The position numbers were made by a program, and so were the translations under genes. A stretch of 8,389 nt of DNA from Actinomycetota bacterium (lineage in GTDB: Bacteria; Actinomycetota; Actinomycetes; Actinomycetales; Microbacteriaceae). Location of the stretch: positions 1 through 8,389 of the forward strand of contig JAQBZV010000035.1 in the NCBI GenBank assembly GCA_027728145.1, in the 5' to 3' direction. Positions 5,240 to 8,389 of the stretch are shown here, piece by piece. Every line of letters starts with the position of its first letter. The first letter of the stretch is position 1. The notes under the pieces were generated by a model that saw only the letters and a program-made list of their open reading frames with translations, had not been told where the DNA came from and did no database searches.

Positions 5240-6758
5240 TCGGCCTTTCTTTAGCCCGGCGGTACACCGTCTGACGGTGGGTGCCGCTCAGTGCGGTAGC
5301 GAGTGTCACTGTACCAACACGTCCCAACAGCATGGTTGCCGAGAGGACGTACTTTGCGGAATCAGGAAGGTCATTACTGGTGAGACCAGCACTCAAGCCA
5401 CAGGTGGCAAATGCTGAAATCACGTCGAAGAGAACCTTCTCGAGGGGCGCATCGGTGATGCGCAGAATCGTGATGGTGGAAATTGCCACAATGCTTGCCC
5501 CCCAGAGCACCACGCTCACCGCGAGGCGAACAGTGTCGGAAGGAATACGGCGCTCATACGCGACGATGTCCTGGTTGCCGCGAGCCTCGGCGAACGCAGC
5601 GAGGAACAGAATCGCCAGGGTGGTGACCTTAATTCCCCCAGCTGTCGAGGCAGATCCTCCGCCTACAAACATCAACATGTCCAACACCAGCAGGGTGGCT
5701 CCGCTCATCTCCGAGGTGTCCACGGTGTTGAACCCTCCCGAGCGCGACATCATCGAGACAAACAACGCCGTCATCGGCCGATAGGCGCCGGGTTGGGAGC
5801 CCAACGTCCGCTCGTTACCCCACTCGAGGGCCCCAATGGCCACAGCACCAATCACCAGCAGGATTGTCGTGGTGGTAAGAGTCAGCTTCGCGTGGATACC
5901 GAGGCGAGCGTGGTCGAGTGTGCGACGCAGGCGTCGCAGACGCACTGTTTTGAGAGCGCGAGCGGTGGCATAAATGACCGGGAAACCGATACTTCCGAGG
6001 AACACCCCAATTCCGATCGTAAACACCATGATGGGGTCGTTGACGAACGGTGAAAGACCATCGACGAGCGGCACAAAGCCGGTGTTCGTGAACGCAGATG
6101 CCGCCAAGTATCCGCCCTGCCAGAGGGCGCTCACCGGGTCGATACCCCAGACCAGGAGTCGGGGGATGATGATGGCGGCCAGCGCCAGCTCAATGACGAG
6201 AACACTGATGAAGACAGTTTTGAGCAAGCCCTTCACTTCGGACAAGCGCATTCCGTGGGAGTCCTGGCCGTCCCGATCGTGGAGCCGAGAGGGGTCAACG
6301 TCTCCGGCCATCATTTTCCGAACCGAGAGCCCCAGACGCTTGGAGGCAATGACGGCGAGGATCGTGGCCAGTGTCATGACACCGATGCCCCCGATTTGGA
6401 GACCGAGGAACACCACGAGGTGGCCAAACGGGGACCAGTGGGTGGCCATATTCACCACCGTGAGACCCGTCACACAAATTGCGGACACCGCCGTGAAGAG
6501 CGCGTCAGCCAGCGGAGTTATTTCCCCCGAAGCCGAGGCGATCGGCAGCATCAGCAGAAGCGTGGTGACGGTGATCAGGAACAGGAAAATGAAAATCGTC
6601 GCGGTGGCCGCGCCACCGCCCAGTATCGCCTGGGCGCGAAAAATCACCCCACGCAGACCAGCCGGAGCGGAGTGTAGAGCAAGACCCGGCACCGCAGTGA
6701 GTGGGCGAGAGCGTCGCCGAATAGACCGGCGCTTAACTGTCTCTAGCCATGACGACAC
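5229..6758 (-). CDS. trkH: Potassium uptake membrane subunit, TrkH/KtrB type
   Basis: K+-translocating channel-like subunit in the inner membrane. The 509 residues hold four M1-pore-M2 repeats. The four selectivity filter segments each keep the key Gly: CVTGLT (95-100), TNTGFV (224-229), SRSGGFN (338-344) and ATCGLS (451-456). GGGSASTAGGIK (366-377) is the flexible gate loop in the third repeat. A basic cytosolic N-terminal tail of about 48 residues precedes the first helix; it is longer than in many KtrB proteins. Start is GTG at 6758, the only candidate before an upstream stop, with AGAGGG 9 nt away. It shares its upstream region with the divergent ArsR-family gene, and the inverted repeat at 6780-6792 lies just ahead of its start. 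trkA overlaps its 3' end. Confidence 0.94.
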   Translation of the reverse strand: MSSWLETVKRRSIRRRSRPLTAVPGLALHSAPAGLRGVIFRAQAILGGGAATATIFIFLFLITVTTLLLMLPIASASGEITPLADALFTAVSAICVTGLTVVNMATHWSPFGHLVVFLGLQIGGIGVMTLATILAVIASKRLGLSVRKMMAGDVDPSRLHDRDGQDSHGMRLSEVKGLLKTVFISVLVIELALAAIIIPRLLVWGIDPVSALWQGGYLAASAFTNTGFVPLVDGLSPFVNDPIMVFTIGIGVFLGSIGFPVIYATARALKTVRLRRLRRTLDHARLGIHAKLTLTTTTILLVIGAVAIGALEWGNERTLGSQPGAYRPMTALFVSMMSRSGGFNTVDTSEMSGATLLVLDMLMFVGGGSASTAGGIKVTTLAILFLAAFAEARGNQDIVAYERRIPSDTVRLAVSVVLWGASIVAISTITILRITDAPLEKVLFDVISAFATCGLSAGLTSNDLPDSAKYVLSATMLLGRVGTVTLATALSGTHRQTVYRRAKERPIVG

Positions 6759-6779
6759 GTCACGTGGCCCTCTTCCTCA

Positions 6780-6792
6780 TCTGAACTTCAGA
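6780..6792. promoter_or_regulatory. Perfect 13-bp inverted repeat TCTGAA-C-TTCAGA (candidate ArsR-type operator)
   Basis: The half-sites TCTGAA and TTCAGA are perfectly symmetric around 6786. TGAA...TTCA arms are typical of ArsR/SmtB-family operators. It lies 21 bp upstream of the trkH GTG and 50 bp upstream of the arsR ATG, so one bound protein could affect both genes. The symmetry is seen; the assignment to this repressor is inferred. Confidence 0.5.
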
Positions 6793-6818
6793 CAACCGCC
6801 AGCCATGGTACTCCCACC

Positions 6819-6839
6819 GGGGTGCGAGTACGCTACCCC
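6819..6839 (+). promoter_or_regulatory. arsR promoter region: -10 box within a GGGGT/ACCCC inverted repeat
   Basis: TACGCT (6829-6834) fits TANNNT and ends 8 nt before the ATG at 6843; the photolyase -10 has the same hexamer. It is flanked by GGGGT (6819-6823) and ACCCC (6835-6839), and GCG/CGC pairs lie further in. The mRNA would be leaderless or nearly so, agreeing with the lack of a ribosome binding site. Confidence 0.4.
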
Positions 6840-6842
6840 TTT

Positions 6843-7214
6843 ATGAGCGATGTGTTTGATGTCCTTGCTGATTCCACCCGCCGTGACATTGTCGATCTCC
6901 TGCGATCGGGGTCGGAGATGAGTGTGGGTCAACTGGTGGAGTCCCTGGGAATTACCCAACCCACGGTGTCTAAGCACCTGAAGGTGCTCCGCGAAGCAGG
7001 TGTTGTGGTGGCTCGCGAAGAAGGGCAGCACCGCTACTACCGATTTGATAAAAGCTCCCTGGCTGGCGTTGCGTCCTGGGTGGGAGGTTCTGGTCCTTCG
7101 AGTGATCGGCACGAACCGTTCGTGGACCTCCGGGAGCCCGGCGTTGCGGTCGGTTCCTTGGCCCGCGATGTCATGGCCCTCGTCGATGACCTGGTGGCAA
7201 AGGTTCGACGCTAG
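6843..7214 (+). CDS. ArsR-family winged-helix repressor
   Basis: Small dimeric transcription factor of 123 residues. The N-terminus VFDVLADSTRRDIVDLLRSG (4-23) and the helix-turn-helix LGITQPTVSKHLKVLREAG (35-53), followed by the wing VVVAREEGQHRYYRFD (54-69), are typical of the family. The metal-binding CXC motif at the start of the recognition helix (as in ArsR/CadC) is absent and there is no Cys at all, so a metal-thiolate sensor is unlikely; the ligand is unknown. The last 45 residues (from GGSGPSSDR) are a less conserved extension with a terminal helix. ATG 6843 is chosen over the in-frame GTG at 6822 because the family alignment starts here and the -10 box lies between the two. It diverges from trkH and may regulate it and itself. 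Confidence 0.9.
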   Translation: MSDVFDVLADSTRRDIVDLLRSGSEMSVGQLVESLGITQPTVSKHLKVLREAGVVVAREEGQHRYYRFDKSSLAGVASWVGGSGPSSDRHEPFVDLREPGVAVGSLARDVMALVDDLVAKVRR

Positions 7215-7217
7215 CCC

Positions 7218-7246
7218 TTTACAGCCCCCGGGCATCGCTCTAGGGT
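7218..7246 (+). promoter_or_regulatory. Promoter of the excisionase-type HTH gene
   Basis: TTTACA (7218-7223), a 17-bp spacer and TAGGGT (7241-7246) form a good sigma70-type promoter directly after the arsR stop. Transcription would start near 7253, leaving a leader of about 24 nt before the ATG at 7277. Confidence 0.55.
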
Positions 7247-7276
7247 TGAGCAGGTACCAGAGCCCAGAAAGTTGCC

Positions 7277-7486
7277 ATGTCACAGCCACTCTCCCAGATG
7301 CGTTTTTTCACCGTCGGCGAGGTCGCAGAGATGATGCGCGTGTCCACCATGACCGTCTATCGGCTTGTGCACTCGGGGGAGCTTCCCGCGGTACGGTTTG
7401 GGCGCTCTTTTCGGATTCCCGAATCTGCTGTCTCCAGCATTGTGTTCTCTGCGGGCGAGGTCAGAGAAATGGGTGAGGTCGGCTGA
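7277..7486 (+). CDS. Excisionase/MerR-type helix-turn-helix protein
   Basis: A 69-residue DNA-binding protein with one MerR-like winged helix (HTH_17/excisionase group). Residues 10-50 hold the fold: FFTVGEVAEMMRVSTMTVYRLVHSG (HTH, 10-34), ELPAVRFGRSFRIP (wing, 35-48) and AVSSIV (final helix). Despite the family name it is not tied to phage DNA here: it sits just before the bS22 gene, as Rv0500A does before Rv0500B in Mycobacterium tuberculosis, so a chromosomal regulator related to BldC is more likely. Target unknown. The ATG at 7277 has only a weak AGAAAG upstream; a second ATG (Met8) starts closer to the domain and remains possible. Confidence 0.88.
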   Translation: MSQPLSQMRFFTVGEVAEMMRVSTMTVYRLVHSGELPAVRFGRSFRIPESAVSSIVFSAGEVREMGEVG

Positions 7487-7502
7487 GCATTCGGCTCTGC
7501 GC

Positions 7503-7508
7503 TAGACT
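7503..7508 (+). promoter_or_regulatory. Candidate -10 box for the bS22 gene
   Basis: TAGACT is preceded by TG at 7498-7499 (three bases between), near an extended -10. No convincing -35 is present. A start near 7515 would give a leader of about 51 nt that includes the inverted repeat TCTGC-TG-GCAGA (7519-7530). Confidence 0.35.
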
Positions 7509-7565
7509 CCCTAAGTTGTCTGCTGGCAGATAACCACCAACGACACCAGGTCTAAAGGAAACTTC

Positions 7566-7664
7566 ATGGGTTCTGTTATCAAGAAGCGCCGCAAGCGTAT
7601 GGCGAAGAAGAAGCACCGCAAGTTGCTTCGTAAGACTCGCCATCAGCGTCGCAACAAGAAGTAG
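7566..7664 (+). CDS. 30S ribosomal protein bS22 (AURKAIP1/COX24 domain)
   Basis: A 32-residue, very basic protein (about 60 percent Lys/Arg): MGSVIKKRRKRMAKKKHRKL, then LRKTRHQRRNKK. This is the actinobacterial small-subunit protein bS22, described in mycobacterial ribosome structures, and it carries the AURKAIP1/COX24 motif (KKRRKRM.KKKHRK..RKTR). It acts in the ribosome, bound to 16S rRNA. The gene is short and easy to miss. The ATG at 7566 has a strong ribosome binding site (AAAGGA, 7554-7559) and the stop is at 7662-7664. Codon choice (AAG, CGC, CGT) is that of a highly expressed gene. It follows the HTH gene by 79 bp and ends in the strong terminator at 7681-7712. Confidence 0.95.
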   Translation: MGSVIKKRRKRMAKKKHRKLLRKTRHQRRNKK

Positions 7665-7680
7665 CCGCCGACGTTTGAGG

Positions 7681-7712
7681 ACGCTGGTCACGGGTTAGTG
7701 ACCAGCGTTTTT
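7681..7712 (+). terminator. Intrinsic terminator of bS22
   Basis: A perfect 11-bp stem (ACGCTGGTCAC at 7681-7691 with GTGACCAGCGT at 7698-7708), a 6-nt loop GGGTTA and a run of five T (7708-7712). It overlaps the 3' end of the convergent HAD gene: that gene's TAA stop lies in the loop and its last codons form one arm. Read on the minus strand no U-run follows, so it should be a good terminator only for the plus strand. Confidence 0.9.
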
Positions 7713-8389
7713 CTCTGCCTTCTTTGCGCGCTGTGATTGGTGCCGATCTGTCGATGTCGGCCAGATCACCGGCCAGTCATGGGCGGTGGCGTGTGAGAGC
7801 AGTGCGTGATCGGGATTGACGGCAATGGGGTGCCCCACGCTGCTGAGAAGTGGGATGTCGGCTACGGAATCCGAGTAGGCGTAGCAGTGAGCAAGATCGA
7901 CCTGTGAGGCCTCGGCATGCGCGGTTGCTGCCTCTGCTTTCAGGGGGCCGTGCAGAAGCTCGCCATCAATCTCCCCGGTGAAGGCGCCATCCTTCTCCTC
8001 CAGCGCAGTTCCGATGGCCCCGGTCAATGCCAAGTCTCGAGCCATGACGGACGCGAGGCCTTGCGGGCTTGCGGTCAGTAACCAGACCTGGTGGCCCTGC
8101 GATTTGTGCCAGGTGACGCGCTCGATCATCTCGGGGAATACTTTCGGCGCAATGGAGCGCCTCCAGGCGTTCTCCGCCACCTTCTCGAAATCTTTCACCT
8201 GGTGGCCAGCCACCAGAGACTGGGCTCGCTCCCGGGTTGACTTCACCCGTTTAGTCGTCTCGCCTTTGCGGATGAAGTAGCGCTGCTGAAAAAGCGCGGG
8301 GATTACGTGGTGCCACTTGATGAGTCCGGATTTCCAGGCCTCGATGCCAAACATATAGATGGTCGCCCCCTTGACCAGCGTGTTGTCAA
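7695..8389 (-). CDS. HAD-IB family phosphatase, SerB-like (5' end missing at right edge)
   Basis: Haloacid dehalogenase-type phosphohydrolase; the best guess at substrate is phosphoserine or a related small phosphate ester. The frame is open to the right edge, and the first visible residues DNTLVKGATIYMFG carry the end of motif I (DxDxT): the second Asp is visible, while the nucleophile Asp is outside. An internal Met at 8354 is not the start. Counting from that Met, motif II is LLTAS (92-96), motif III the Lys of HGPLKAEAA (Lys139), and motif IV YSDSVADIPLL (Asp162, Asp166). The helical cap lies between motifs I and II. The end RAKKAEKNAGH is basic. Related to SerB1 (Rv0505c) of Mycobacterium tuberculosis, which is also near bS22. 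It converges with bS22 and its stop codon lies in the loop of that gene's terminator. Confidence 0.9.
   Translation of the reverse strand, partial: DNTLVKGATIYMFGIEAWKSGLIKWHHVIPALFQQRYFIRKGETTKRVKSTRERAQSLVAGHQVKDFEKVAENAWRRSIAPKVFPEMIERVTWHKSQGHQVWLLTASPQGLASVMARDLALTGAIGTALEEKDGAFTGEIDGELLHGPLKAEAATAHAEASQVDLAHCYAYSDSVADIPLLSSVGHPIAVNPDHALLSHATAHDWPVIWPTSTDRHQSQRAKKAEKNAGH

Noticed and set aside
6822..6842. GTG at 6822 as start of the ArsR-family gene (seven extra residues).
   Set aside because: It lies upstream of the likely -10 box and the family alignment begins at the ATG at 6843.
5974..6846. 290-codon plus-strand open frame opposite trkH.
   Set aside because: A shadow of the high-GC trkH frame: low-complexity Arg/Ser/Thr/Pro content and no domain, while trkH on the other strand has all four filter motifs.
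7277..7486. Excisionase-like HTH gene as a sign of a prophage or integrative element.
   Set aside because: No integrase, att-like repeats, tRNA or phage genes are nearby, and the pairing with bS22 is a known chromosomal arrangement.
8298..8354. Met at 8354 as the true start of the HAD phosphatase.
   Set aside because: The frame continues upstream to the edge with DNTLVKG, which is HAD motif I, so the gene begins outside the window.

Overview
The window looks like chromosomal DNA from a high-GC actinobacterium, most likely in or near Microbacteriaceae. The clues are the 32-residue Lys/Arg-rich ribosomal protein bS22 next to an excisionase-type HTH gene, an OmpR-type winged-helix protein without a canonical receiver domain, and several start codons preceded by a TANNNT -10 box at 6-8 nt, the pattern of actinobacterial leaderless genes. 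Genes are packed tightly: two convergent pairs meet with no base between their stop codons. I saw no tRNA, rRNA, IS element, phage gene or CRISPR array. The organism assignment is inference from protein character, not from a search.

Layout. Positions 1-828 (minus) hold the N-terminal part of a class I DNA photolyase that runs off the left edge; its -10 box lies inside a 22-bp imperfect palindrome. Positions 829-1037 are non-coding and carry that palindrome, a strong hairpin and a second sigma70-like promoter on the minus strand, so a small RNA or long leader is possible. Next come a winged-helix regulator (1038-1637, minus) and uracil phosphoribosyltransferase upp (1808-2443, minus). upp diverges from the tRNA adenosine deaminase gene tadA (2489-2941, plus) across 45 bp with overlapping promoters. 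A minus-strand pair follows: a four-helix membrane protein (2942-3340) and a small soluble protein resembling the cytosolic domain of cation diffusion facilitators (3357-3680). proC (3740-4564, plus) makes the last step of proline synthesis. The minus-strand trkA/ktrA and trkH/ktrB pair (4565-6758) forms a potassium uptake system. Divergent from it is an ArsR-family repressor gene (6843-7214), with a perfect TGAA-TTCA inverted repeat between them. The right end carries an excisionase-type HTH protein (7277-7486), bS22 (7566-7664) with a textbook terminator, and the convergent, edge-truncated SerB-like HAD hydrolase (7695-8389, minus).

How it fits together. Most of the window is housekeeping: nucleobase salvage, tRNA wobble modification, proline synthesis, K+ uptake, a ribosomal protein and DNA repair. 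The order proC ... HTH ... bS22 ... HAD-IB phosphatase recalls the proC-Rv0500A-Rv0500B-(...)-serB1 block of Mycobacterium tuberculosis, here with a Trk system and an ArsR gene between proC and the HTH gene. The least explained parts are the photolyase control region, the CDF-domain-like protein paired with a membrane protein, and the ArsR/Trk intergenic operator.
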